Origin: Liolophura sinensis
Taxonomy: Eukaryota > Mollusca > Polyplacophora > Chitonida > Chitonidae
Assembly (NCBI RefSeq): GCF_032854445.1
Contig: NC_088295.1
Span: forward strand, 51,073,385-51,137,384
Length of the DNA: 64,000 nucleotides
Direction of reading: 5' to 3'
Shown here: one piece after another, positions 10,977 to 25,900 of the stretch
How positions within the stretch are numbered: position 1 is the first letter of the stretch
How the letters are laid out: each line of letters starts with the position of its first letter
Notes under the pieces: model-generated
Told to the model about the DNA's origin: nothing
What the model saw: only the letters and a program-made list of their open reading frames with translations
Database searches by the model: none
Program-made: the position numbers and the translations under genes

Positions 10977-13900
10977 GTATGACCATCTGTACTTAGACAA
11001 ACATCATAAATTCGACATCATTACACCCTGTGTCACTAAAATTCACTTAGTCAAAATCAAAATGCAGCTTCCTGAATCTTACGTCATCAAAATGTGCTCG
11101 CAGTAGAATCCCTACATATGTTGAGTTGAAAATTGTTTAGTTCCTGCATAAACTATGTTGAATAACACTCTGGTTTCTAATGTAATAACTCTAAAATGTT
11201 CATTTCCAAGTCATCTTCAATGTCCGCGCTACAGACCGCATCTTGGTTGACTCTTCTCTTTCAGCATCTTAGTGTTAATATTCTAGGGTCGCACACTTGA
11301 ATTATGCATGCGGCCCTGAAGCATGGATACTTATGGTATAGTTGCCATCGTGACTGATACTGCCGCCAACTTTTCTGTGTATGATACGGGACTATTTTGA
11401 TTGATACTACCTCCAACTCTGCTGTGTATGATGCGGGACTATTTTGATTGATACTACCTCCAACTCTGCTGTGTATGATATGGGACTGTTTTGATTGATA
11501 CTACCTCCAACTCTGCTGTGTATGATATGGGACTGTTTTGATTGATACTACCTCCAACTCTGCTGTGTATGATATGGGACTGTTTTGATTGATACTACCT
11601 CCAACTCTGCTGTGTATGATTCGCGACTAATTTGATTGATACTACCGCCAACTCTGCTATTTTTCGTAGGGCCTGTACATGAAGAAATGCCCAGGAAATG
11701 TGTGTTTTGGGACAAGTGGCCATTAATACCAGAATTTAAAGATAATTTGCAGAGAGGCACAAATAAACACATAGCATACCTTACAAACTAGAGGTTAACC
11801 CGTTCAATATATATGTGATAGGGGAGGAAGCTGGAGCTAACAGTCCCACTCACCAGGGTCAAAATGGTGCGAGTGTATGAAATTTTTCATTGCGTTAAGT
11901 TAGGGTATGAAGGTGAACAGCAGCCCAAATGCTAACTATTGTACACAGACTGAGTTTACAGTTGCTGGCATGGTAGTTGGTTTCTCAGAAATAGCCAGGG
12001 ACGACAATGTCATTCACACACGTTGTTACTGGATGTGGTTCACTTCATGTCCACATGGGACTGGGTGCCTGTGTGTGAGTGTGACATACCACATATATCG
12101 CTTCCATTTGGAATCTGGCAGATTTTGTTTTTGGTAAAATTACGAAGGGAAACTGAAGCTATGTCCACTGGATACGTGGTATGGCTCAGCAGAAAGCTCA
12201 AAATGATTTTAAACTATAACATCAGAGCTTTATTCATAATTTTGTGATCATTTATTATTTAGATTTTACAGTTTCATATGATGGATTACTGCTACCTCCT
12301 GGCAATGTGTGTTGTAGGTTCAGCAGCTACGTTTGCAGCTGATTGGTCAAGGTGGTGTAATGTCATTACCTGGTGGAGATGATGTGGGAGTGAACACTAG
12401 GTATGTACAGTCAACATCGTGCAACCTAAGACTAATGCAACACTTGATCATCAAACAAGTGATAGTCAAATACTTTACTACTAAAATGTGTGTATGTATG
12501 TATTCTTGGGTTTAACATCACACTTAACAATTTTAAGTCATATGACGACAAGGAGTCATTAGGTGCATATACTGTGTCTTTGGCAGGGTGAGTCCATGCC
12601 ACCAAAGTGGTGGCACCACTGAAGTATCAAGACACCCGGCATGACACCCCACCCAGTCACATTATACCGACTCCAGGGCAACTAGTCCTGTTCACCTGCT
12701 CTAATCTTTCAGTGCTGAGTGCCAAGCGAGGCAGCAACAAGTACCATTTTTATAGTTCAGGAAAAGTACCATTTTTTTGATCCAGGATCTCCAGACTTTG
12801 AGGCAGACGTTCTAACCATTAGGTCACCATTGTTTTTCAAAGAATCCGAAGAAGTCCTGTTTGAATAAATATCTGTGAACTTTTCAGATCAAACCATTGT
12901 ATCATTGAAATATATTTACAATAATTCTTTCTCTATTTTCAGTGTTGAGCGCTTTTATTATTTTATTTTTGGCCTGTCAGATTGATGTTTGTCAATCTGT
13001 CCGTCCATATGGGTATAATACATCATTCCATAATTGCCTGATATTTGTAAACAATGAAGAAAACTCACAGGTCACTCTTCTCTTCTGAGCTGTATATGAA
13101 TCAAGACTGGGAATGTGGATTGTCCATCTGTCTGTTACATTGTTTCTTGATGTGTTATTGCATTGTTTGTATAATGTATAATTGGGCTATAAAACAATTA
13201 AAACTCTATATAATACCCTCTGAATATTGAATATTCCGTTACATGTAGTTACTTAACGACGGCTGATTAAAATACACTGGGTCTGTTGACGAGTCATTGC
13301 TGACCCCAAATGTTTCCATAACCTGTCATTGAGTAACCGTGTAACAAATTTAAGCCACAAATGATCTATGGATGAACTTGAGTGCAGAAGGCTGATGCAT
13401 TAGGGAATCGCTTCAGCAACGTTGTTGTTGTCACAGGCAAACAAGGGAGATAATGTAATCAACACACACATACATGTCTGCCACATGCAGGATACCTGAG
13501 TAAAACATGTATGATATTGTCTGATTATCAAAAGCAGGGCTGGGTAAACATTGTTATTCACAATCTTACATGTAACTCATCTTGTTTGCAGTTCAAGTAC
13601 TCAGTCAGGCTCGGAAGATTACAAAAACCTCTTGGAGAAGAATAAAAAGCTGATGGAAGAGAACAATAAACTAAGTAAGGAGCTGCAGAACTCAGTAGAC
13701 CAGAGCACACGCATGTGTGAGCGAGTGATCGCGTTAGAGGCGAGCCGCGACAAGCTCAAGTCCAGGATTCAGGAGCTTAAACAACACTCAGGGTCAGTGC
13801 CTTTTTTCTTACTTAAGAAGCTTGTTTAGACAAGAAGCAGTTACCTGACTGACATATCAGGACAGTGCAAAGGATTTATTTATTTATTTATTTATTTGAT

Positions 13901-16900
13901 TGGTGTTTTACGCCATACTCAAGAATATTTCACTTATACAACGGCGGCCAGAATTATGGTGGGTGGAAATCGGGCACAGCCTGGGGGAAACCCACGACCA
14001 TCCGCAGGTTGCTGACAGACCTTCCCACTTACGGCCGGAGAGGAAGCCAGCATGAGCTGGACTTGAACTCACAGTGACCGCATTGGTGCATTGCAAAGGA
14101 GAAGAAAATTTAAATGTCAAATACCATTGAAAAGAGTATGCATTTCCTCACAGGTGCATGCCATAAAAAAAGTTCTAATATGTACCTCAAGTTGATAAAT
14201 TATATATAAAGTTAGCACTAAAATCCGCTGTAGGTGACTCCATTTTGCCTAAGAACTAGTTCTGAAGTCTTTTGTGTTAGGAGGAGAATTGCCGTCAGAT
14301 ACCTCCGAAGCGCAGTTCGTACATTTCCGGTAGAAATCTTCTTCCCAGAAGGAAACCAGAATATTGGACGTGGGTTCCAAGTTTACACGAACAAGCCGGC
14401 AGTTTTAACGACTCTCATTGGCTGGGAGGCAACACACCCCCAGCATAAATTACAGCATGTTAAAGATGGAGGAGGCGATGGACTCAGCGTTTTATGCCAG
14501 CTTTGCCGTTTTCAAGCTTTACGTATATGGCGAAGGAAAATCACAAAATTATGCAGCAGGCACCACCAGATAGAAAAAAATGTGCTCTTTTCAGCCTATA
14601 GTGTCATTTTTTTAATGTTTTCTTCTCCTGTAAGTTGCACCTCCTGTATCAAAACCGCCTGTTGTTTTGGGTTTTAGGCAAATCAGTGTTATAACAGTTG
14701 GTTATTTTGGATCACAAAGCAGACTAAAGATGTCCACAAATTGAAAAGTCAAAAAACTTGTTTTACTTTAAGTAAAGTTTTACTGTCCATAGTAGACTAT
14801 TCCAAAGTGTGTGAAGGAACATGGCAGTAGACAAGAACTGCGACATCAGAGCAGGGAAAGCTATTTTGAGTGTTGCTGTGAACCATGTTTTGTAGGCCAT
14901 GACGGTTTCCCACTCTGCTACAACCTCCAGGCACAGTAGGCAAATATTTAAGATTATGTCTTTTGAATTTCTAGTAAGTCTTTTTATAAAGTGTATGCTA
15001 TATGGGCATATTAAAGGCCTCTTCAGCCGTCAGTCATCAGTCGCATGGGTATGTCGCGTTTCAACATTGTTTTGATTGTACGATTATAAGCCGTTAGCAA
15101 ATACAATGCATATAATGCAATATTCGTATGTTTTGTTATTCTGCAGGCTTGATTTGGAGGTTTTGAGCTCAAGTATTGATGGCACGTCAAACCCTGAGGC
15201 CAGACAGCAGCTGGACAAGATCAAAACTCTCACAGATAACCTCAAAAGTGTCGAGGTGAGGACAACAGCTTCGCTCCGGCAGTGAAGAATTTACGCTATT
15301 TCATCTAATTTGAAACATTTTACTTGATTCAACCACCTTATAGGGCCACTGAAGAGTGTTTAAGTGTTGGCATCAAAGGTATCATTTTAAGTCCTGTTTT
15401 GGCTTGTGAAAGTACATTTTCACAGACCAAACTTGAGGTAGAATACAGTAACTGCTTTGGAGATCAGCTGTAATGGGATACAAGCAAGCAGGACTTGTTA
15501 CACAATTAGCTTTGCATCGTGAAATGTGACTGTACGGGCATGTTCAGACTTGTGCCGATGTGTATGAATACTGAATTGTGTGTGCGAAGTCATTTTACTT
15601 GCAATCTTATTTGCAATATCTAATGTAATAAGTACAATGTAATATGCGAGTAGTGTAACTTCAAAAAAAAAAAAAAGGGAGGCTTGTTTTGACTCGATAT
15701 CTCGGCACATTATTTTGGCAACTTGAGGAGAAGTATTTCATGGTGAACATTACAGAAATATACGTGTATACAGGTATGGAGACAAAGCCACAAAATGCAG
15801 CCTAAGTGTTAAACCATCAAAAGATGTAGAGTTAACAATTAGTCTGCATTTTGTGGCTTTGCCGTTAATATTGGTTCGGAAAATTCTGCTGACTAGAGTG
15901 ACTATAAATATGTCGGCTCTGCTTATCATACTGGAATCAAATTATGCTGACAAAGTACATATAAAGTACATATGGAATCATGAGCTTCATTTGGTTACAG
16001 GTATATAAAGCGTCCTGTATCCCATGACATTTAACGGTATAAAATTTCTCCAGTACACATTAAAATGTATTTTACCAATAAACTAATAACTGTAAATATT
16101 ATTGTTCGTGGTCAGATCAGAGTGTGAAGCTTTTTCAGCTTTGTGTGGCACACTGTAATGATGAAGAATGTTATGTTGCAGTCTGATGATGACTCTGAGA
16201 GGGATGTGTTTGCAGAACTGTCCAGCAAAACTGAAAAGGAACAGGTAAGACTGATAGATAACATAGCAGTCCCGAGGTTTACATGGAAGTTGATTCACTG
16301 TATGTTTCACCTGCTCTAAGGAACAGGCCCATTTTGCCTGATATTAGATAATTATGTTTTCTACTTTTCAGACCTCAGGCCAGAACACTGCCTAATTCAT
16401 ACTGAGTCATACAAGTCGTATTTACGAACTGATATTCGGTTTGTAAAATTGAGTTTAAAACTCAGTTTTGTGACTGGAAATGGAATATTTTCAGTGGTAA
16501 ACTCAATTTCAATAACAGAAATAAATATAAAATCCAAATTTTCATGAAAAGTTGATTGATTCTCCTGAAACTCAGATTGACCTGTAACAACGACTGTACT
16601 AACAATACACCCATCAATCAAGTTTCAAATAATTGCTCTCAGGTATGGGATAGTTTCAACGCGATCAAGATGATGGTATGGCCCAGATTTTTTTCTCATT
16701 GACTAAACTTCATCAATGAAATGCTCAAACAGAAACAACTGGAAATAACAGCTTGGCAGACTAATAGACGTTGTATGAAACCAAAACAAGACTTCTTTTT
16801 GGTTACATGTAGTATATACTGTATGCTTCAGGATGTAGATACCCCAGACAGTGGTGATGTACCCAACACTCCCCAGTCTAATGCCATTAGTACCCAGTAT

Positions 16901-19900
16901 GCCCTGCGTCAAGCCATGCTGGGCAGGGAGTTGCAGGAACTGAATCGACTGTTAGAGAAGAAACAAGAGCTTGCTAAGCAGATGTCTAATAACGAAGATA
17001 AGATGGAGTCAATGAGAATGCAGTATGAGGTAAGCGATAGTCAAGGAGGTGAAAGTAGATGTTCATTTTCTTCAGCTTTTGTTTACACTCAAAATTTGTT
17101 ACCATCAGGGGTTAATGTCCAGATTTAGGTACATATCCTAATTACAAAGATTGAAATATGTAGCAAAATTGTGAATTATATGTAGAACGCACAGAACTAT
17201 TTTGACAAGTTTGTACGTGGTGGTATTTATGAGCTGCCATCAGCTGTCCTATGTGTTTTGGTTTTAGTTAAACCTCTCGGCAGCAGAATATGTTGTGAAT
17301 TACATGCAGATCCAGTAAAAACAATAGATTTACTACTCTAACCAGTTGTCATCCAGGTAGCAGGGCCATAGCTGAGTGTGGTTGACTGGTTGACTGGTTG
17401 ACTGGTTTTGTTTGTAACCTGAGTTTTCCTATAAACTGATGTCACTTCCTTAATGGATTCAAACTATACAAAAGTGAATATACTGCCATATCAATTTTAA
17501 AAGTTAAAGTTAAAAGAAAACATGAAAAAAAAAACCATTGTTCAGAACGAGTTATCTAGAGCAATCAGGCAATCTGTCTTAAAAGATAACAACTAACTTG
17601 TTGGTCATTTGAGCGTTCATTGCCCACAACTTTTTCAGTTGTGCAGCATATCCGATTATACAGAAAATACCTCCGACATTTGACAGGGATATTTGATCTG
17701 TATTTCAGAACACGACTAAGTCTCTGGAAAATGAGATTGCCAACCTCCAGAAGGAAAAGGACGAACTTCACGAATTGCTGGAGAATGCCAAAACTAACTC
17801 TACCGCCCATAAGTAAGTGAAGTATGAAGGTATACATAAATATACAAGTACATATATAAAGGTGCTGTTTTTTTTCCATAGAGTTATCAGTATTTAAGTC
17901 CTGTGATAACAGGTGTTTGTGCAATGACTTATAAAGCAGCATTCTGTAATTCATCTGAAATTATTCTAAAAGTATTCTGTTGAATTATTATTTTTATATT
18001 TAGGTTATTTCTTCACGTCGGCTTGAGAAAATCTGTTGTAATGAACTCAGGGAGGTGTAATTTAAGCACAGTCATTACCATTGGTCATATTATTTTGTAT
18101 GTTTATATCCCCCAATGATTCTGTAAGCATGCCTTAAGTAAGGTTCCAAAGGGTTTGATAGATTTACAGCCATTGTTACTCCTGTCAGTCATCATTTTAG
18201 TCCTTTGACATTTTGTACAAGCCTGGAAATACTTTGTAGGACATGGACAGTGTCATGCATGCGGTAACGTCTTCACAGAGACTAACTGTTTGGTACAGGA
18301 CAAAACTGTGACGTTTAATAATGTGAGCAGGTGGAAAATTTGCCAGTCATGTCATACACCAGTTTATTATTTCCAGGCTTTTTGTACTTGCTTTGTGTGA
18401 TGTGATAATGTTGAGCCAATGACCATTAAGGGCTTGAAATGTGATGTTGTGTGTGCTTGTGTCTCAGAGTGAGTGAACAGAGGAGGAAGCGGTTGCAGGA
18501 GCTGGAGCAGCAAATGTCCGGTCTCAAGAAAAAACTCACAGAACAAGGCAAAATTGTCAAGCTGAAAAGCCAGAGTGACAAACAAGTGACAAAACTCAAC
18601 CTGGACATACAGGTGAGGAAGTCATTTCCTGAACATGATTCACAAACCCATTTTGTCCAAAACATAGAAATTTATTTACAAAAGTAAAGGAAATATGTGT
18701 TGATGGATATTATTTAGTAAGGGTTTTTAAGAACAAATGAACTTTGTAAATGTATGATTAGATAACAATCTAGTGACCTGTTCAATAGACTTGATTTTAA
18801 ATTTTCAATTAATCTTAAATGATTTTCAGTGTGTTGGTCGTTGTAGTTTGAATTGCAAGTATTGGGTGAGGGTGCGAAGGCTGAAAGGAAGTAAAAACCT
18901 TTGACTTTTTTGGTGTTTGGATTAGGTTTTGTGTGTATGTCTCCAGTATCATTTTAAGTGATTTTGAGCTAATTTTGGTCTAGGGGCCTCCGTGGTTCAG
19001 TTGGTTAGCGCGCTAGTGCAGCGTAATGACCCAGGGGCCTCTCACCAATGTGGTCGCTGTGAGTTCAAGTCCAGCTCGTGCTGGCTTAATCTCTGGCCGT
19101 ACGTGGGAAGGTCTCTCAGCAACCTGCAGATGGTCGTGGGTTTCCCCCGGGCTCTGCCCGGTTTTTCACCCATCATAATGCTGGCCGCCGTCGTATAAGT
19201 GAAATATTCTTGAGTATGGCGTAAAACAGCAATCAAATAAATAAGTAAATAAATAAATAATTTTGGTCTAGTAGCTGAGATCATTGGACTCAGAACTAAT
19301 CTGCCTGTGTGTTATGTGGCTATGGTGTCTATTATACTATTAGTACTGTAAGAACTCCTCTGTGTTGCTGTTGTCATTTGGTATAGCTCCTGTTAGAAAG
19401 TGGCCTAGTTGGAAGATATTTAAGAGCAAGTCAAGTGTCAGAAGTTGTATTTCATAAAAGCAGGATTAAATTTATAAGGATGGAGATAGTCTGAATTGTT
19501 TTTGTAAAAACTGTTGTGTACCAAGGCCAATGTTGTTTGTTTCGGAGGATACTACAGAAACAACAGTTTTCTGTCGTTTCCAATTTTGCCAGCTGTGATG
19601 TCATACATGACCCATCGATACTGTACAGCCACAAATGACATACTTTCAAACACACATGACATCATTCCAGCATAACTGCCTTACTTGAGGCCAAATCTGC
19701 CCAATTCATCTGGACATTCATTTATGAACACTCCCAAGGATTTTGTTGTTGAGGACTTCACTAACATGGAATAAAATTCATCGTAAATTTTTTGGAACTG
19801 TAGTGTGAGCCCTGTTCCACAGAGTACCCTTCACATCACGTTAAATATTTCATCAAAGGCGCTTACGTAGGGCAATGTGTGAACGTCTCATCATTGTCAA

Positions 19901-22900
19901 TTTGAAAGGATCCTTTCACTTTCTGTGTATCACTGATTTCAGGGATTGAAACAGCAGAGAGTGAAATTGATGAAGCAGATGAAGGAAGATGCTGAACATT
20001 TCAGAAAGTGGAAACAGCAGAAGGATAAAGAAGTATTACAGTTGATGCAGAAGGCAAGTGTTTATCTCCAGCCACTGATGATCTGCTCTCATTGTGGTAG
20101 TGTAAACCCTTCTGTACCAGTGGCTGCACAAACCCTACATAATCCTCACTCAGGAATGAAGTGTATTTTCTTGATGTGCGTTTTTTGTTACAGGATCTGG
20201 AAATAAATGTAATAATTAAATCACATTTTGAAGAAGGTGTACATGTGTGACATTGATGTGGTGAATGTCAAAATCCCCCCCAAAATAGCAGGCTGTGCTA
20301 ATTTTTTGTCCAATCTGTTTTCTGTTTTTTTTTAACAGGACCGAAAACGCCAGTGTGAAATTGCCAAATTGCAACATGTGAATGAGCGCCAGCAGACTGT
20401 CCTGAAGCGTAAGGCTGAGGAGGTATAAACAGACTGCACTGGGAACAGTCTAGTAGTAGACCTGAGTAATTGAGATAGTCACAGTTTGCAATCTAAGAGG
20501 GTACTGTTCACAATTAGTCGACAAAACTGAAGAAAGTAACCAGAATTTGTGCTAGATATGTGGAGTCACGGGTTTGTATAGGTGAAATATTACTGATCTC
20601 TCTGTAGGTTACAAATTGAGTAAATAATTAAATAATGATGTGTTTGAAAAGGCAAATGACCAGTGCATTTAGGGGTGTATAAAGACTACAATTGGCATAC
20701 TTCCCACTAAACCTGTTACATGTATTTGATCTACCAGTACGCTGTAAAGATTTGTGTTTGTGAGGTTAATTTCTGAGAGCTCTCAAATGGTTTCTACTCA
20801 AATATCCAAAACATTAAATGTGCCGGCTCCAGTAAGAGATATGTTTGTGGCGATTGTAATAGTCTGCAGTGAGATGTCATGTCTTCGGATTTATGATTTA
20901 CCAAATGTTTTTAGGCAGCAGCTGCTAACAGAAGACTGAAGGAAGCCATCGCTAAACACAAAGATGTCATGAATGAGAGATCAAAGAAACTAGAGAAATA
21001 TGACAACTCAAACATTGGTAACAGGGTTCGAGTAAGTAACTCTGCATTTATATAGGAGTGATAACTTGGGAAATTAAACCACCTCTGTGTGTGTTGTAAT
21101 AATTCTGTTGTAATGGATTCCAATTTAGAAAAAGAAGATGGATTCCGTACAATTTAGCAGATAAATCTTAATGGTGATAATCTACACATTTGGGCCTTTC
21201 TGTTCACTCTATGGTTATTACACACGTGTACATGTATATGCCCTTACAAGGGCAACTGTGGACAAGGTGGCTAGCATGCCAGCATGACGCATCCAGTCTT
21301 TTAACACGGGGTCTAAACAAAGGCCTACACATTCTGGGTGCATGTTCAGCTGTTGCAAAATTGCACTGAGTCAGTTAACTTCTTTTATAATCTTTTTTCA
21401 AGAAATTGTCATGTAAAAGTCACTCCCACCCCCTCCCGCTGTCAGTTATGGTGATTATATACTGTGTTTTAACATGTGTGTGTTACAGCAATGGTTGAAC
21501 CATGAGTTAGAGGTGCGTGTCAGTGTAAGGGAGGCCAAGTATCACCTAGACAGCTTACTGAAGGACCGTAAGACACTGACCGGTCAGCTCAGACACCTGG
21601 AGGAAATGCTGGATGAGGGCCCCACCAAGAAGGTACCACAGATACACATCTTGAAAAGTTTACTTTATAGCATAATTCAAAATGTAAATAAACCTAAATT
21701 TTTACTCAAAAGAGGCAAAACTGATTATTTCCTGATTAATTAGTGATCCAAGAGATAGACGTCACATTACTGCACACAAAAGGTGGTGGGAGTAGGGGGA
21801 TATACTGGTTCCATCGTGATCTTTGGTTAACTGTATGAATCCCTTGACATGATACTGTACCAAGCTTGGGATGACTTTTTTCTTCAAGTTTGATCCTCCA
21901 GACTCATTGTCCTTTCTTGTGTCTTAGTTCAAATTTTTGTTTCCACGTGATAACTTACTTCAAATGTGGCCACTCTTTTTCTGCCTTACTTCCATTGGTT
22001 TTGTGCTGCTATTCCCACTTATAGGAAAGTCCATCGGGGAAAAAAAGAAAGATTATAAACCTGCAGGAGTTTTGTTAGACATTCAGAGGTTTTCATTCAT
22101 GCCTGATTTGGATCTACTGTTGTACTTTAAAATTTATTTATTTTATTTGATTGGTGTTTTACGCCGTACTCAAGAATATTTCACTAATAAGTGGGTGGAA
22201 ACGGGCAGAGCCCAGGGGAAACCCATGACCATCCGCAGGTTGCTGTCAGACCTTCCCACGTACGGCCGACTTTTATATTAATGAAGCGGCAACACAACAG
22301 TTTCTATTCAGGATAATCCTATTGACTCAGTACCAACCATAGGACTGACATAAAGTGAAGGTCTTAAACATGCAAGAACTGTCTGTTGCCAGTCTGCTTT
22401 GAACAGTGTATATTCACACATTGAAACAGTATGTATCTGATATGTAAAACAACAACAGTAAAATGCTTGGATGCTTTGCCTTCGAGTGGGTGCCCTTGTT
22501 GGGGTAAGTCCTCACTTTGTGACATTGTTACACAGACTGTAAATGAGCTAGTAGACAAGACTGTGTGCATCACATGTTACACAGACTGTAAATGAGGTAG
22601 TAGACAACATTGTGTGCATCACATGTTTCACAGACTGTAAATGAGGTAGTAGACAGGATTGTGTGCATCACATGTTACACAGACTGTAAATGAGGTAGTA
22701 GACAAGACTGTGTGCGTCACATGTTACACAGACTGTAAATGAGGTAGTAGACAACATTGTGTGCATCACATGTTACACAGACTAATTGAGGTAGTAGACA
22801 ACATTGTGTGCATCACATGTTACACAGACTATAAATGAGGTAGTAGACAACATTGTGTGCATCATATGTTACACAGACTGTAAATGAGGTAGTAGACAAG

Positions 22901-25900
22901 ACTGTGTGCATCACATGTTACACAGACTGTAATTGAGGTAGTAGACAAGATTGTGTGCATCACATGTTACACAGACTATAAATGAGGTAGTAGACAAGGT
23001 TGTGTGCATTACATGTTACGCAGACTATAAATGAGGTAGTAGACAAGACTGTGTGCATCACATGTTACACAGACTGTAAATGAGGTAGTAGACAACATTG
23101 TGGGCATTGCATGTTACATAGACCGTACATGAAATAGTAGACAACATTGTGTGCATCACATGTTACATAGACTGTAAATGAGGTAGTAGACAACATTGTG
23201 TGCATTACATGATTAACTGAGGAAGTGCATATGATAGAAGGAGTAAGACATTTACATTCAGATTGAAAGGCAAATAACTATTTTGCAAAGTGGCATCTTA
23301 TGGCGCACGTGTCCTAATCTGACAGCAAGTCATTTAGTTTTTATAAGAGACCAGGCAATTGCGCAGATATTACCTATTTTGACATACAAAGCTGAAATCT
23401 ATGCTAATTGACAGATTGTGAACTTACAGCAATGTTCAATCTTCTGTGTGCTGCAGATAGAGGGTGTAAGTTTATTACAACCCCTCTAATTACAAGAACA
23501 CGGTGAGAGTGACACATGCTGTAACAGACAATTTGTATGTGTGCACTGGTCCTTTAGGGTGGGTGTTTTTTTTTTTTGTTTTTTTTTTTCTGTGTTAATT
23601 TGCCAATTTTGAGCAATTTTGTGTGTGTAATAACCTCCAACTGTGACCGCCAAGGGTTTTCTAACTAGCTGGTGTTGTCCATCTGGAACACTACCTTGTT
23701 TTTCCCCTCAAAAGCTGTCCTTGTGCATATATAACTAACTCTTCTTACAGCGCTGCCAGTCACTTTGTCACCACCAACCACACGGGCCAAACACATATGT
23801 TCAAAATGCAAGTACTCTTGTGTTTTATAGAATGGCCTTTTCTTTTGTGGAAATGTTCTCCTAGTTTTTCCAACTTGCATGGTGTCAGCGAGAGGTCTGC
23901 TTGAAGTGTTGATCACCTTGCATGAGATTACTTTTTGTACAGGCCAATCCGTTTGTGGATTTGTTCAAGTTTTTGTTTCAGCATGTTATCTTCATTCAAA
24001 TTCTATGGTTTGATCTCATACTTCTTTCTTACTTACTTTCACAATTTCTTGTGAAACCTTGCTTGCAATTGCTTTTCGTTAAGGTTTCTCTATATGTCTC
24101 TGTTCAGTCAAATGTTCAATTCTAACTCAGTTTAAGCTCGATAAATTTAACTAAGAAATGGAATACCAGTCCCTTGACGTGATATTTTGCCTTGGATTGT
24201 TTTTCTCCAGGATTGTCTGATCCGTTAAATTTTCATTCCATTGCAATGTCTCAAAAGTAAAAGTTATTTCCTAATTTGTTTAAGTTCATGAAATGCAAGA
24301 AGTTTTTTTTTCTCACCACCCAATTATGTATGAGAAACAAATCTGAGTAGCGCATGCAACAACTCGTTTAATTCATTAATTCAGCGTGCTTTTTATATTC
24401 AGAGGATGGCCTGGACTGGAAAAGGAGACTCATTTGAAAAAAGTTTGGAAATAGAAGATATCCAAAAACACATAGAAACATTAAAACAGGAGATAGGACT
24501 AAGGTGAGATGAACAGATGAAAAGGTAATTATTGAAATACTTTGAATGGAATGAGATTGGAGTGATGGCTTGTATATTATTACTTTTAAGTTTGAATGTA
24601 TTATATAGGGGAGTAACAATGCAAAGTTGTTGTAACAGGTACACATCACTTTTCTCTTTCAATATATTTTGAGACCTTTTTTTCAAAGTGTAATTTGTGT
24701 AAATCAAAAATAAAAACCTTCCTTACAAGTGTGCTAGCCTATATAATAATTAACCAAGAGATTGCTGTAATTTTGCACATGCTGACATGGCTAACATGCC
24801 TGCAGTTGACCTGTTCCTCGGTTCTGTTCTGCCTCACACCTGATAAATTTACATGTACAAAAAGTATTAGTGATTAGATTACAAAGATTAACCAATTAGG
24901 ATATACTGTATGTAAGCCTACCAAGTCCAACTACACCCTTAAATACATGTATTTATTCCAGTTTGGGAAAGAATAGTGAGGGTGGAGTCGAGTGGGTTTA
25001 CACACCTTAACTGCCAGCGCATCTTCAAAGACTTGCTTTAATCTCTGACTCTACCTATGGACCAAAGAGTATTCAAAGCTGAAAAGTGTTGCAGTTTATA
25101 AAGTTCAATTGCAATTTTGTGAAAATGAAATGTGAACATTTTGTGTTTCAGGAATGCCCAGATCACAGATCTGCAGGACAAAATAGTTGATGCGGAGCAT
25201 GGTTAGTAGTAATCAGTCAACTGAAGGTGGTTACAAAGGGAAACCACCAAGATTTGAACAGTAATCCCACAAATCCCACAACAGTAATCCCACAAATCCC
25301 ACAACAGTAATCCCACAGATTACCCCTGTAAAGCTTGGCATACACCAGAGCTCAAGACCCAACTCGGGGGCCTTCGAGGCTCAGTCGGTTAGCGCACTAG
25401 CGCAGCGTAATGACCCAGGAGTCTCTCACCAATGCGGTCGCTGTGAGTTCAAGTCCAGCTCATGCTGGCTTCCTCTCCGGCCGTACGTGGGAAGGTATAA
25501 ATGAAATATTCGTGAGTACGGATTAAAACACCAATCAAATAAATAAATAAATAAGTCAAGACCCAACTCAACCTGACTGTTGGGTTGAGTCATAAGACTA
25601 AAAGCATGATGGAATTAGAACTAGTTTTACTCTGTATGCAGTTCAGTCTTGAAGTTGCATGCCTATTAACGACTGGGACCAACTCTGCAGGATCATTAGA
25701 GTTGAGTCGTGTCTTAAGCTCATGTGTGCCAAACTTAAATTCATGTAAGATTCTGTACCGTTTTTGGTTTCATTAATTCCAACAATCTTGTGTTGTAGTG
25801 CACTTAGGCTGTCTAAAATGTATTTATGACTTTTTGTTTTAATATTAACTTGTTTTGTTATCCCCTTGTCGGCATAGTTGGTGGAGAGGATAACCTCTTT

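Noticed and set aside
14230-14690. 147-codon plus-strand ORF in KIF4 intron 8
   Set aside because: It is not part of the kinesin frame, has no family similarity, and sits next to a SINE in intronic DNA.
18983-19060. SINE heads as real tRNA genes
   Set aside because: A- and B-box-like motifs are present, but the cloverleaf is not complete and the sequence continues into the SINE body and AAAT tail.
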